Shown piece by piece: positions 6,954 through 16,288 of a DNA stretch of 43,935 nt. Numbering within the stretch: the first letter of the stretch is position 1; each line of letters opens with the position of its first letter. The notes under the pieces were generated by a model that worked only from the letters and a program-made list of their open reading frames with translations, ran no database searches and was not told the DNA's origin. The stretch covers positions 1-43,935 of the forward strand of contig JAHHGR010000038.1 in assembly GCA_019359725.1 (NCBI GenBank), given 5' to 3'. The DNA comes from Aphanocapsa lilacina HA4352-LM1. GTDB lineage: Bacteria > Cyanobacteriota > Cyanobacteriia > Gloeobacterales > Gloeobacteraceae. The position numbers and the translations under genes are program-made.

Positions 6954-8507
6954 ATGAGAATCCGTAGCGCCGTGATGCTGTTCGCCTTGGGTCTGGGGCT
7001 ATCCCCGGCCCACGCCCAGACCGTCGGCCAGTTGAGTGGCCCGGACGGTCCGAGCACGACCGCCGCGAGCCTGGACGGGCCGCCGGTGCGCGCGACGATG
7101 CCGCCGCTGCCGAACAACGCCGTGCAGCTGCGCATCCAGAGCAACCGCGCCCTGACGCTGCAGGATGCCGTCAACACCTCCCTGGGCAACAGTCCGACGC
7201 TGCTGATTGCTCGCATCGCCGTCGAGCGCGCTGAGGCGGTCAAGCGGCAGGCCGAAGCGGGGCTGTTCCCGACGGTAAGCCTCTCGGGCGGCTACTCTTA
7301 CAACCAATCTCCCCAGGCGGCCATCTCCCGAGCCCTCGTTACCGGTTCGAGCACTTCTACCACCGACACCACCGCCGTCACCCAGAGCCTGATCGGGCCG
7401 GGACTTTTCAATTCGACCCAGGCGGCCGCCCTCACCGGTCTGCTCTTCGGCGATTCTTCCTCCGGCGGTGTCAGCAGCGCCTTTTTGTCCGAAAGCGCCA
7501 TTCTCCAGGGCCAGGTGCGCATCGACTGGAACATCTTCACCAGCGGCCTGGTGGGCAGCCGCATCCTCGCCGCCGAAGAGAACCTGCAGGCCGCCCGCCT
7601 CGACTACGAGCGCACCCGCCAGGATCTGATCAACAACGTCATCGGTGCTTACTACGACCTGCAGGCCGCCGACGGCAACGTACAAATCGGCGATGCCGCC
7701 GTCAAAAGCGCTGAGGCGAGCCTCAACGACGCGCGCGCCCAGGAGCGGGCCGGGGTGGGCACCCGCTTCGCGGTGCTGCAGGCGGAGACCCAGCTGGCCA
7801 ACTCCGTCCAGCAGCGGCTGACCGCGGTCAACCAGCGCGAGATCAACCAGCGCAACCTGGCGCGCGCCCTTAACTTCCAGGTGCCCACCACCGTCGAGGC
7901 GGCCGACCCGGTCGAGGAGACCGGCACCTGGCAATTGGGCCTCGACGAGACAATCTACCGGGCGCTTTACAACCGCGTCGAACTGGCCCAGCAGGACGCC
8001 CTGCGCCGGGCGGCCAAGGCCAACGAAGCGGTCGCCTACGCCTCGGTGGCGCCGCAGGTCAGCATCTTCGCCACCGGCGACGCCTACGATAACCTGCTCG
8101 ATCGCATCGTCGGCATCTACACCGGCTACAGCGCGGGGGCGCAGATCCGCTGGAACGCCTTCGACGGCGGGCTGGCCGCCGCCCAGGCCGCCCAGGCGGT
8201 CGCCGACGCCAAGACCGCCGAGGCGCGCTTTGTGGACACCTACAACACTATCCGCTTCAGCGTCGAAAGTTCGATCTCCAGCCTGGAGACGGCTCGCCAG
8301 CGCGTCGATTCGGCCACCGCCGCCGTGGCCAGCGCCACCGAAGCCCTGCGTCTGGCCCGGCTGCGCTTCCAGGCGGGGGTGGGCACCCAGACCGACGTGA
8401 TCACCTCCGACCGCGATCTGACCCAGGCACGGGTCAACCGGCTCATTGCGGTCATCGACTACAACCGCGCGCTCGCCGCCATCCGCCGGTCCGTGGGCAT
8501 TCTGTAG
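6954..8507 (+). CDS. TolC-like outer-membrane efflux protein
   Basis: The 517-residue protein starts MRIRSAVMLFALGLGLSPAHAQT, a clear Sec signal peptide cut after AHA. Two halves of repeated alpha-helical/beta-strand structure follow, with NTSLGNSPTLLIARIAVERAE and the paired GTRFAVLQAETQLANS / GTQTDVITSDRDLTQARVN motifs typical of the OEP (TolC) family. It would form the trimeric outer-membrane exit duct for type I secretion or multidrug efflux. The start at 6954 is fixed by GAGGGG 9 bases upstream and by the signal peptide. Upstream in-frame extension to 6630 has no support. Confidence 0.92.
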   Translation: MRIRSAVMLFALGLGLSPAHAQTVGQLSGPDGPSTTAASLDGPPVRATMPPLPNNAVQLRIQSNRALTLQDAVNTSLGNSPTLLIARIAVERAEAVKRQAEAGLFPTVSLSGGYSYNQSPQAAISRALVTGSSTSTTDTTAVTQSLIGPGLFNSTQAAALTGLLFGDSSSGGVSSAFLSESAILQGQVRIDWNIFTSGLVGSRILAAEENLQAARLDYERTRQDLINNVIGAYYDLQAADGNVQIGDAAVKSAEASLNDARAQERAGVGTRFAVLQAETQLANSVQQRLTAVNQREINQRNLARALNFQVPTTVEAADPVEETGTWQLGLDETIYRALYNRVELAQQDALRRAAKANEAVAYASVAPQVSIFATGDAYDNLLDRIVGIYTGYSAGAQIRWNAFDGGLAAAQAAQAVADAKTAEARFVDTYNTIRFSVESSISSLETARQRVDSATAAVASATEALRLARLRFQAGVGTQTDVITSDRDLTQARVNRLIAVIDYNRALAAIRRSVGIL

Positions 8508-8590
8508 AGCCGCCACCGGTCTTTGCGCAGTGCAAAAAGCGCTGTACCCTTGGAGGGATATCACTGGCACTGGTACCGGGAGGAAGTCCG

Positions 8591-9181
8591 ATGCCCCAGG
8601 CTGCTTTGCTGCAGGAAGTGCTGGAGGAGCCCTGGCGGTTGCGCAGCGGCGTCGAGGCTTTGCTGAGACCTTTGCGCCCCTCGGATCTGAATTTGCACTG
8701 GGGACTTTTTCATAACTGCTCGACCCAATCGCTCTACCAGCGCTTCTTCCAGGCTCCCGAGCGCTCGAAGGTGACCGACTCGGAGGTGGCGCGCTTTACC
8801 AACTTCGACTGCAGCCGTGAGTTGGCGGTGGCGGCGGTGCAGACCACCGGCGGTGGGCCGGAGTTGGGGGTAGTGCGGCTGGTCCATCTGGGCAGCGATA
8901 TTTTTGAATTTGCGGTGCTGATTGCCGACCCCTGGCACCGCCAGGGTCTGGGCCGCAAGCTGGTGCAAAAGGCGATCGCCATCGCTGGAGCCGGTCAGGT
9001 GCGGCGGCTGGAGGGCTATGTGCTCGCCTCGAACCGGCCGATGCTCACCCTGTGCCGCCAGTTGGGTTTTGCCCTCGAACGGCTCGGCGGCGAAGGCCTC
9101 TACCAGGTGCATCTCGAACTGGCAGGGGACGGCCGTCCAACTGTCACCGGCGGCGGTCCGATCGCCCCTGCCGACCGGTAG
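8591..9181 (+). CDS. GNAT-family N-acetyltransferase
   Basis: The 196-residue protein opens VEALLRPLRPSDLN and contains FEFAVLIADPWHRQGLGRKL, the acetyl-CoA pyrophosphate-binding motif A (Q/R-x-x-G-x-G/A), followed by ASNRPMLTLCRQLGF. It resembles the GNAT domain found alone or fused to Pat-type acetyl-CoA ligases. The substrate cannot be read from sequence. GGAGG at 8579-8583 precedes the ATG. It is followed after 33 bases by an acyltransferase gene on the same strand. Confidence 0.85.
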   Translation: MPQAALLQEVLEEPWRLRSGVEALLRPLRPSDLNLHWGLFHNCSTQSLYQRFFQAPERSKVTDSEVARFTNFDCSRELAVAAVQTTGGGPELGVVRLVHLGSDIFEFAVLIADPWHRQGLGRKLVQKAIAIAGAGQVRRLEGYVLASNRPMLTLCRQLGFALERLGGEGLYQVHLELAGDGRPTVTGGGPIAPADR

Positions 9182-9214
9182 CCTGGACGCATTGAGCGCA
9201 ACGCATCGGCTTCT

Positions 9215-10600
9215 ATGACTGATAGACCTGCCGTCCAGGCCCGGCCACCGCTGGCCTTTGTTCCCCCCACCCTCGATCCGCTGCTGTTGAAGGCGCTGCC
9301 GGCGGCACTCCCCTGGTGGTTGCGCCTGGCAACACCCCTCGCCGACTTTCGCACCGAACACGTCGAGCGGCTGGTGGCGCTGTACCGGGATTTTCAGGCG
9401 GGCAAGGCGCGGTTTTTGCTCGCCTTTCGCCATCCGACCACCTACGACCCCTTCGCGATGGGCTATTTGCTCTCCCAGGCGGTGCCCCGCAAAGCCCGCG
9501 AGCAGGGCGTGCAATTGACCGGCCCGGTGCACGCCCATTTTTTGTACGACCGGGGCATTCCCCTGTGGGCGGGACGGGCGGTGGGCTGGTTGTTGCCGCG
9601 GGTCGGGGGCATTTCGATCCAGCGCGGCCGCTTCGACCGGCTGGGCCTGCGCGCCGCCCGCGACCTGTTCGCCCATGGCAGCCTGCCGCTTGCGGCAGCT
9701 CCCGAAGGCGGCACCAACGCCCACAGCGAGATCGTCAGTCCCCTGGAGCCGGGGGTCGCCCAGTTGGGCTTCTGGTGCGCGGAGGATCTGGCGGCGGCCG
9801 GTCGTCCCGAGGCGGTCTACATCGTGCCGGTGGGCATCCGTTACAGCTATATCGACGCGCCCTGGGCCGCCCTCGATCGACTGCTCGACACCCTCGAAGC
9901 GGACGTGGGCCACCAACCCGCCCCCGGAGGCGACCGCTACGGGCGGCTTTTGGCGGTGGGCGAGCGGTTGCTTGCCCAGATGGAAAGCTTTTATTCGCGC
10001 TTTTACCGCCGCCACCTGCCTTCTGCAGCCCCCGGCGAACCGGCAGCCGGGTTCGATGAGCGCCTGATCCGTTTGCTCGAAGCGGCCCTGCAGGTGGCGG
10101 AGGAATTTTTCGACTTGAGCGCCAAAGGCAACCTGATCGACCGCTGCCGACGCATCGAGCAGGCGGGCTTCGAGCGGATCTTTCGCGAAGATTTCAAAGA
10201 CGGCGGCCGTGGGCTCAGCCCCACCGAGCGCGGCCTGGCCGATCGCCTGGCCGAGGAGACCGATTTGCGCATGTGGCACATGCGGCTGGTCGAAAACTTT
10301 GTCGCCGTCAACGGCAACTACGTGCGCAGCAAACCGACCGCCGAGCGCTTCGCCGAGACCGCCCTCATCGCCCTGCGCACCGTGCGGAGCCTCAAAGGGG
10401 ACAATCCCTTCGAAGCAGCCAATCTGGGCAAGCAGCGGGTCCACCTTACCGTGGCTGAGCCCCTCTCGGTGCGCGAACGGCTCGCCGCCTACCAGTCCGG
10501 CCGCCAGGGAGCCCGCCAGGAAGTCGCCCGGCTGACCGGCGATTTACAGGCGGCTCTCGAAGCGATGGTCGATGGGGCGTCAGGACGGAGTCCGCGCTGA
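9215..10600 (+). CDS. 1-acyl-glycerol-3-phosphate acyltransferase-like protein
   Basis: The 461-residue protein carries the PlsC acceptor/catalytic motif HPTTYD (H-x4-D) in AFRHPTTYDPFAMGYL and the substrate-phosphate motif APEGGTNAHS (E-G-G/T-x-S type) about 90 residues later. It is much longer than classical PlsC (~240 residues), with a C-terminal helical extension of about 200 residues rich in charged residues. This suggests a cyanobacterial variant of the family. Likely role: acyl transfer in membrane lipid synthesis. It precedes an acyl-CoA/ACP ligase by 91 bases, which fits a lipid-metabolism pair. Confidence 0.8.
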   Translation: MTDRPAVQARPPLAFVPPTLDPLLLKALPAALPWWLRLATPLADFRTEHVERLVALYRDFQAGKARFLLAFRHPTTYDPFAMGYLLSQAVPRKAREQGVQLTGPVHAHFLYDRGIPLWAGRAVGWLLPRVGGISIQRGRFDRLGLRAARDLFAHGSLPLAAAPEGGTNAHSEIVSPLEPGVAQLGFWCAEDLAAAGRPEAVYIVPVGIRYSYIDAPWAALDRLLDTLEADVGHQPAPGGDRYGRLLAVGERLLAQMESFYSRFYRRHLPSAAPGEPAAGFDERLIRLLEAALQVAEEFFDLSAKGNLIDRCRRIEQAGFERIFREDFKDGGRGLSPTERGLADRLAEETDLRMWHMRLVENFVAVNGNYVRSKPTAERFAETALIALRTVRSLKGDNPFEAANLGKQRVHLTVAEPLSVRERLAAYQSGRQGARQEVARLTGDLQAALEAMVDGASGRSPR

Positions 10601-10691
10601 CGCTTGAAAAACTGTCCCAACCCCCGGCGCTGCAACCGCTCCCACGCCTTACAGTAAAGCCAATCCCACTGCAACCAGGAGCCCTCCCCAT

Positions 10692-12203
10692 ATGAACCTC
10701 GCCCATTTGCTCGACGACCAACTGCGCCACCGCCCCGAAAAAGTGGCTTTCGAGGGCGACGGTCGCTCGCTTTCCTATGCGCAACTGGCGCGCCTGAGCG
10801 AGAATTTTGCCGCCTCGCTTACCGCTGCCGGGTACGGCCCCGGCGACCGCCTCGCGGTGGTGCTGCCCAACGTGCCGGAGTACGCCCTGGCCATGTTCGC
10901 GCTGTGGCGGCTGGGGGCGGTGCCGGTGCTGATCAATCCGCAGTTGACCGGCCGTGAACTGGACTATATTCTCCGTGATTCGCAGGCGCGGGCAGTGATC
11001 TTGCCGGAGGCGCTCCTTGGAGTCCTCGCACCGCTGCGCTCCGAGTTGCCCAACCTGCGGGCGATCGTGCTCGGGGTGCCCGCAGACAAAGATCTGAACT
11101 TCGCCGGGCTGGCTGCTATCCCCGGCCAGTGCCCGGTTGCTGAGCGCCACGGCGACGACATCGCCCAGATCATGTACACCAGCGGTACCACCGGCACCCC
11201 GAAAGGAGCGCTCATCAGCCACGGCAACCTGCTCGCCAACGCCCGCTCGGGCGTCGAGCGACTCTCCGTCACCGGCGACGATCACCTGTTCTGCATCCTG
11301 CCGGTTTTTCACGCCTTCGCCTTTACCGCGGCCCTGGTCATTATGCCCCTGGCCGGCGGGTCGGTCAGCTTTGAGTACCGCCTGAGCCCTAAGAAGCTGA
11401 CAGAGCACCTGAGCGACCCGCGAGTCAGCGTGATGGTAGCGGTACCCAGTCTGCTCTCTACGATCTTGCGCTTCCCGAGCGAACTGAAGCTCTCCGCTGC
11501 GCTGCGCTGCATCCTCTGCGGCGGCGGTCCGTTACCGCCCCAACTGGAAGCAGCCTTCGTCCAGCGCTTCGGCGATCTGGTCCGCCAGGGCTACGGCATG
11601 ACCGAATGCTCGCCCTACGCCGCCTTTAGCCCCCTGGACCGGCCCAGCAAGCCCGGCTCGATCGGATTACCCATGCCCCAGGGGCATAAACTGGCGGTCC
11701 GCGACCCGATCTCGGGCAATTTCGCGGCGCCGGGCGAAGTGGGCGAACTGGTCGTCTCCGGTCCCCATATCTTCAAAGGCTACTTGAACCAACCGGAGGC
11801 CACCGCCCAGGCTTTCGTCGACGGCTGGCTGCGCTCGGGCGATCTGGGCTACTGCGACGAAGAGGGCTATTTCTTTCTGGTCGATCGCCTCAAGGACATG
11901 ATTATCGTGGGTGGCGAGAAAGTCTACTCTCGCGAAGTCGAGGACGTGCTGCTCACCTTTGCGCCGCTGCGGGAAGTGGCGGTGGTCGGGCAGCCGGATC
12001 CTGACAAAGGCGAGGTCGTGCGCGCATTCGTCAGTCTGCAGGAAGGGGCCACCATCGGCGAGGAGGAGATTGTTCGCTTTGCGCGCGAAAGGCTGGCCTC
12101 GGTCAAAGTGCCTAAATCGGTCACCATCCTGGCAGAACTGCCCAAATCGGCCACCGGCAAGATTCTGAAGCGCGAACTGCGCAAACAGTTCGCACCGAAG
12201 TAG
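10692..12203 (+). CDS. Long-chain acyl-CoA (or acyl-ACP) synthetase, AMP-forming
   Basis: The 503-residue ANL-superfamily enzyme has the P-loop IMYTSGTTGTPKGALISHGN, QGYGMTECSP (A5), LRSGDLGYCDEEGYFF (A7), RLKDMIIVGGEKVYSREVE (A8/hinge) and the adenylation lysine in PKSATGKILKREL (A10). It activates a carboxylate as acyl-AMP and then transfers it to a thiol, most likely CoA for fatty acids. The start at 10692 lies after AGGAG (10677-10681). The neighbouring acyltransferase supports a fatty-acid role. Exact chain length and acceptor are not determined by sequence. Confidence 0.9.
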   Translation: MNLAHLLDDQLRHRPEKVAFEGDGRSLSYAQLARLSENFAASLTAAGYGPGDRLAVVLPNVPEYALAMFALWRLGAVPVLINPQLTGRELDYILRDSQARAVILPEALLGVLAPLRSELPNLRAIVLGVPADKDLNFAGLAAIPGQCPVAERHGDDIAQIMYTSGTTGTPKGALISHGNLLANARSGVERLSVTGDDHLFCILPVFHAFAFTAALVIMPLAGGSVSFEYRLSPKKLTEHLSDPRVSVMVAVPSLLSTILRFPSELKLSAALRCILCGGGPLPPQLEAAFVQRFGDLVRQGYGMTECSPYAAFSPLDRPSKPGSIGLPMPQGHKLAVRDPISGNFAAPGEVGELVVSGPHIFKGYLNQPEATAQAFVDGWLRSGDLGYCDEEGYFFLVDRLKDMIIVGGEKVYSREVEDVLLTFAPLREVAVVGQPDPDKGEVVRAFVSLQEGATIGEEEIVRFARERLASVKVPKSVTILAELPKSATGKILKRELRKQFAPK

Positions 12204-12224
12204 GCGATACCCCTGGCTATGTCC

Positions 12225-12665
12225 CTATTTGCGCTGGCCCTGGCCGGGGGTCACAGCCGGCTCCCCGAGCTTCAAAGTGGCGGTGGTGACGTTGGTACCG
12301 CGCTTGAGGTCGGCGCGCACATTGGTAAACCGCTCGATCTGATCGCCTTCGCGCTTGACGACGTAACTGCGCTCGTAGACGCCGGGTTTGACTTCTTCCA
12401 TAGGCAGGGGATCCGTCGAACCGGGGATAGTCAGGAAGGCCTTGGAATTGGCGGTACCTTCTACCTTGAACATGAGTTTCGTCCCCGGCTCGTACTTGTC
12501 GCCGGGGGTGACTACGAAGCTGTTGATCTGTAACACTTCCGGACGGCGCTCAGCAGGCACCTGGGCTACCTCAAAGACCGGCCCGGCCTGGACCGTTACC
12601 GCCAGCAGCGTGCCCTGGGCAAGGGCTGCCGCCGCTAGAAAACGGCCGAAATGACAATTCGACAT
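12225..12665 (-). CDS. Secreted protein of unknown function
   Basis: The 146-residue product has a signal peptide (RFLAAAALAQGTLLAVTVQA) and then an extracytoplasmic domain. The pattern VLQINSFVVTPGDKYEPGTKL, GVYERSYVVKREGDQIE and NVTTATLKLGE suggests a small Ig-like beta sandwich. I do not recognise the family with confidence. It converges on the acyl-CoA ligase gene with 21 bases between the stops. Its promoter lies in the shared intergenic region 12666-13132. Confidence 0.65.
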   Translation of the reverse strand: MSNCHFGRFLAAAALAQGTLLAVTVQAGPVFEVAQVPAERRPEVLQINSFVVTPGDKYEPGTKLMFKVEGTANSKAFLTIPGSTDPLPMEEVKPGVYERSYVVKREGDQIERFTNVRADLKRGTNVTTATLKLGEPAVTPGQGQRK

Positions 12666-13132
12666 AATGACTCCTTGCGTGCACTACGGCAAGCATCGAC
12701 GTCGGGATCGATTGCGCCGCCGTTATCGATATCAATTACACGCGATTGTGGCGATAGGTCCGTCTATCTTTCGGTGGAAAGCAGCAAAGTCTTTGGGAGG
12801 AGTATACCGCAGTTTATTGCCGGCCTTCAATGTTATTAATCCCCTCTATAAGGTATGTCTTCTCTTCATGATTCTTGACACCTTTTTGATGGACAAATTA
12901 CCCAAAGGCCTTGTGCTGCTTCTGTCTGCGCGCAATGGCGGGTGCAGATTGCAACTGCTGCCTGGCGATACTTTCCCGAGGAATAGTTGCGCCGGCGTGA
13001 ACTTATTCGAGGTTAATTGCCCCCTCGGCAGGGGCTGTCAAGCCCCTAAAAACCTTTGCTCAAGCAGATTTAATTGTTCACCGCCTCAGACCTGTGGTAT
13101 GGTTTCCCAGACGAAACAGTGAGAAGTCCGCA
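12666..13132. other. 467-bp intergenic region between divergent genes
   Basis: I see no protein-coding frame. The region is noticeably more AT-rich than its surroundings (for example around 12830-12900). It holds one short inverted repeat, AGGGGCTGTCAAGCCCCT at about 13031-13048, followed by AAAAA. Divergent promoters for 12225-12665 and the RlpA-like gene are expected here. A small RNA cannot be excluded. Confidence 0.4.
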
Positions 13133-14050
13133 ATGGTCAACTCCATCCGAGACCTCATTGTTGCGCTATCTTGCGCGGCAATGCTCAACGTCGCTGCGGC
13201 AAGCGCCCAGGTCCGCACAGTCCAGGATCTTCCGGTGGCGGGTGGATGGCTCAAATCGATGCAACAGAGTCTCCAGCAACCGGCCGGCACCCCAACTCCC
13301 GATCAAGCCCCGCTGAAGGTGGGCAGGGTGGTTCCCCCTGCTACCCGTGTCGCCGCCCGTATCCAGGACATGCCCGAGTACCAAACCACCGTCGTCTACC
13401 TGGGCGATCTGCCCTTGCTCTCCGTAGCGACGGCCGAGGAACCGGCGATCCTGCGCGCCAGCTTGATCAGCTCCCGAGTCAACCAGTTGCAATGGGATCA
13501 AATTCCCGGCGAGTCGATTCGCATCGCCCACGACGGCAAATCCTACTCGCTGGTCGCCGGTAAGGACCAGACACTGATCACCATCGACCGGAGCATTCGT
13601 CTGAGCCGCACCGAGGAGATTTCCGACAAAGCGGCGGCCCTGCAAATCGCCAACCGCCTGCGCCGCTACTTCGGCAACGCGCCGGAGCTGACCGATGCCC
13701 CGCCCGAGCCGCCCTCGTTGCTCGCTTCGATCAGCGTCTCGATCAGCGACACGGTCGTGCAGGTCTTCCAGGGGGTCGCCTCCTGGTATGGCCACACATT
13801 TTTGAACCGGCGCACCTCCAGCGGTACGGTACTGCGCGAGGACAGCCTGATTGCCGCCCACCCCGCCTTGCCCTTCGGCACCCAGCTGCGGGTCACCAAC
13901 CTCGGCAACGGCCGGCAGGTGACCGTTAAGGTCCAAGATCGGGGGCCGTTTATCCGAGGGCGGGTGATCGACCTGTCGCCGCGGGCCGCCCAGCTGCTCG
14001 GCATGGTCAGCTCCGGCCTCGCCCGGGTCAGAGTCGAAGTGATCCGCTAG
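13133..14050 (+). CDS. rlpA: RlpA-like septal ring lytic transglycosylase family protein
   Basis: The 305-residue protein (ATG at 13133) has a signal peptide ending near AAASAQV, a ~200-residue low-complexity middle region, and a C-terminal double-psi beta-barrel. The barrel contains GVASWYGHTFLNRRTSSG, LPFGTQLRVTNLGNGR, VTVKVQDRGPFIRGRVIDLS and AAQLLGM. These are the RlpA signature blocks, including the catalytic Asp in QDRGP. RlpA proteins cleave naked glycan strands at division sites in Pseudomonas; the cyanobacterial role is inferred. There is no SPOR domain and no lipobox, unlike the classical lipoprotein. Confidence 0.88.
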   Translation: MVNSIRDLIVALSCAAMLNVAAASAQVRTVQDLPVAGGWLKSMQQSLQQPAGTPTPDQAPLKVGRVVPPATRVAARIQDMPEYQTTVVYLGDLPLLSVATAEEPAILRASLISSRVNQLQWDQIPGESIRIAHDGKSYSLVAGKDQTLITIDRSIRLSRTEEISDKAAALQIANRLRRYFGNAPELTDAPPEPPSLLASISVSISDTVVQVFQGVASWYGHTFLNRRTSSGTVLREDSLIAAHPALPFGTQLRVTNLGNGRQVTVKVQDRGPFIRGRVIDLSPRAAQLLGMVSSGLARVRVEVIR

Positions 14051-14102
14051 CGCCCGCCGGCAGCCCATTGCCCACCAGGCAGCAGGCCGATGGCTGCAGG
14101 CT

Positions 14103-16055
14103 ATGCTTGTGCTCATGAGCGCGACAGGCCCAAAAAACCGCTGGATGGGAGCCCTGGTGGGGCTGGGTTGGGGAGCCGTCTGGGGTTTGTTGGTGCCGCT
14201 GACGCCCCTCGCTTCGCTCGATCGCCAGAGCCGCGACTGGCTCTCGCGCTGGCAGGTTCAGACGCCGCTCCCCGAGGCGGTGACGATCGTCGGCATCGAC
14301 GGCGAGCTGGAGGACCGCCGTACCAGCGACCGGCGGCTGCCGGACTTTTATCTGGAACCCGATACTTACGCGGTCCTGCTGGAGCGCCTGCTGGGCGATG
14401 CAAAGGCCAAGGCGGTGCTGCTGGCATTGCCGCGCAGCTTCAACAAAGTCAGCGGTATCGGCGAGCAGGACCGGCGTCTGCGCGCAGTGATCGACCGCTA
14501 CAACGGGCGGGTGGTGCTGGAGGCGGTACCGTTTAACGGCGAGGTGGACATCTTTAACAATCTGCTGCCCTACGGCGACGACCTGCGCCTCACGGTACCG
14601 CTCGAACAGATGGTCGGGGTGCGCCAGTTTCTGGAGGATCCGGACGGGATTGTGCGGCGCAGCCGCACCGGGATCAATCTCGAGCGCACCGACAGCGGCG
14701 GCATTCAGACATTTTTCTCGGTGGACTTTCTGGCGGTGCGCAAGTTTTTGGGTCGCTCGCCGCGAGGCTTTGGGCCGGATGAGCGTATCCATTACTACGG
14801 ACCGGCAGGCACCTTCGAGCGCTACCCGGTGGAGCGGATCTGTCCACCCGACCCGCTGCAGGGCTGCTCGCCGGTCAAAGATTCAGCGGTGCTTAAGCGC
14901 TTTGCGGGCAAACTCGTCATCGTCGGCCACGTCGACGGTCATCCCGAGGCGAGCATCGTGCAGACTCCCTTCGGGCCGATGGACGCGCTCAACGTGCACG
15001 CCAATCTGGCGGCGAATCTGCTGCAGGGGCGCGCCGACCGGATGTTGCCGCCCCTTTGGGATCTGCTGCTGATTTTAGGTTTTGGAGTGCTGAGCGGCTG
15101 GTGCCTCGACCAGCGCTACGCCCGCTGGCTTGCCCCAGCGCTTTTGGTCGGTTTCGCCGCGGTGATGCTTGCTGCATCGCGCGCCGAGCCGACGCTGCTG
15201 TTGCCGGTGCTGCCGCCCTTGGCGGCCTTTGTCTTTACGGGCAACACGCTTTTTTATCTGCGGGCGCGGGCGGCTACCCGGGCCCGCCTCACCGCCCAGC
15301 AGGAAGAAATCAACCGGCTGCGGCGGGCCGAGCGCGAGGCCATCCTCAAGCAGGCCAAAAAACTGCTGTTCCGGGTGGCCACCGACATCCACGACCGGCC
15401 GCTGCAGGAGTTGAAGCTGGTGATGGATAATCTCGAAGAATTGCTGCTCATACTGCCCGCTCCATCGCCGGAGGCGCACGCCGTCGATGAGGCCCTGGCG
15501 GCTCTGCAGCAGGTCGGCCGGGCGATCCGCGTCGAATTAAATGACCTTAGGCAGGTGGCGGCCAAACTCGAAATCACCCCTTCGCTGAAGGACGGCCTGC
15601 ACGCCGGTTTGCACGCCGAACTCGACCGGCTGCTGGACGCGGGCGAGCTGACGCTGACGGTCGAGCGCGACATCATGCCCCTGGAGGAGCCGAGTGCGGA
15701 CAGCACCTGGCTAGATGCCCGCGAGGACTTATTTCGCTTTTTTAAAGAAGCGCTCGTCAATGTCATCCGCCACGCCCAGCCGCACGGAGCCGGGTGGCTG
15801 CGGGTCGAACTCGCTCAACAGGGCTACACCGCGCACCTGGTGGTCGAAAATGACGGACCGTTTCTCACGGCTTCAGCTACCGGCGGCGGCTACGGTACCA
15901 AGATCATGAACACGATCGCCGGGGAATTGCCCGGCGGCAGCTGGCAGCGCACCGATCGGGCGCAGGGAGGCGTCACGGTCGCTCTGTCGTGGCGGATGCC
16001 GACGGCGGCAGCAGCGGCGTCTGCAGCTCAGCCACCGATTTTGATCGATCGTTGA
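14103..16055 (+). CDS. CHASE2-domain sensor histidine kinase
   Basis: The 650-residue protein has a first transmembrane helix at ~16-34, an extracytoplasmic CHASE2 domain (~35-300; VTIVGIDGELEDRRTSDRRL start), then a cluster of transmembrane helices at ~315-385. The kinase core has a DHp helix with DIHDRPLQELKLVMDNL (phosphoacceptor His in IHD) of the NarX/DesK-like HisKA_3 type. An HATPase domain follows (FKEALVNVIRHAQPHG N-box, VENDGPF, GGGYGTKIMNTI G-box). No response regulator is adjacent, so it is an orphan kinase. An ATG four codons downstream (14115) is also possible. Confidence 0.88.
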   Translation: MLVLMSATGPKNRWMGALVGLGWGAVWGLLVPLTPLASLDRQSRDWLSRWQVQTPLPEAVTIVGIDGELEDRRTSDRRLPDFYLEPDTYAVLLERLLGDAKAKAVLLALPRSFNKVSGIGEQDRRLRAVIDRYNGRVVLEAVPFNGEVDIFNNLLPYGDDLRLTVPLEQMVGVRQFLEDPDGIVRRSRTGINLERTDSGGIQTFFSVDFLAVRKFLGRSPRGFGPDERIHYYGPAGTFERYPVERICPPDPLQGCSPVKDSAVLKRFAGKLVIVGHVDGHPEASIVQTPFGPMDALNVHANLAANLLQGRADRMLPPLWDLLLILGFGVLSGWCLDQRYARWLAPALLVGFAAVMLAASRAEPTLLLPVLPPLAAFVFTGNTLFYLRARAATRARLTAQQEEINRLRRAEREAILKQAKKLLFRVATDIHDRPLQELKLVMDNLEELLLILPAPSPEAHAVDEALAALQQVGRAIRVELNDLRQVAAKLEITPSLKDGLHAGLHAELDRLLDAGELTLTVERDIMPLEEPSADSTWLDAREDLFRFFKEALVNVIRHAQPHGAGWLRVELAQQGYTAHLVVENDGPFLTASATGGGYGTKIMNTIAGELPGGSWQRTDRAQGGVTVALSWRMPTAAAAASAAQPPILIDR

Positions 16056-16063
16056 TGAGCATT

Positions 16064-16288
16064 TCAAGGGTCGCTCGGGTCGGAGCGCAGGTAGAATTCT
16101 TCGACCCGGGCCAAAAAATCCGCGGCGTACCCTGGGCAGTCGCGACGGTACTGGAAGGCAAAGCAGTCGCGGCAACCGGCTTTTTCAAGACGGCGATCTG
16201 CGGTGAAGACCGGCCAGAAACCCTTGGTCGCCTGGCCGCACACCGGACAGGGATGCACGGGCAATGCCTTGCGGGGCAGTTCCTTCAT
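16064..16288 (-). CDS. Small cysteine-rich, probably zinc-binding protein
   Basis: The 74-residue frame MKELPRKALPVHPCPVCGQA, with KAGCRDCFAFQYRRDC and VEEFYLRSD after it, contains two CxxC pairs (CPVC and CRDC) about 22 residues apart, as in a zinc ribbon. No family is recognised. It converges on the histidine kinase gene with 8 bases between the stops. The start at 16288 is the only reasonable ATG close to the cysteine motif. It is short and could be a chance frame, but the CxxC spacing argues for a real gene. Confidence 0.5.
   Translation of the reverse strand: MKELPRKALPVHPCPVCGQATKGFWPVFTADRRLEKAGCRDCFAFQYRRDCPGYAADFLARVEEFYLRSDPSDP

Noticed and set aside
6999..8570. 523-residue open frame opposite the TolC-like gene
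   Set aside because: It mirrors the coding strand of a well-supported secreted protein in high-GC DNA; composition is typical of an antisense shadow.
8561..10444. 627-residue open frame on the minus strand
   Set aside because: It lies over the acetyltransferase and PlsC-like genes, both with recognised motifs; no family resemblance in the antisense frame.
13020..13060. Possible intrinsic terminator AGGGGCT/AGCCCCT
   Set aside because: The stem is followed by A residues on the plus strand, and no gene ends here on either strand, so a terminator role is not supported.
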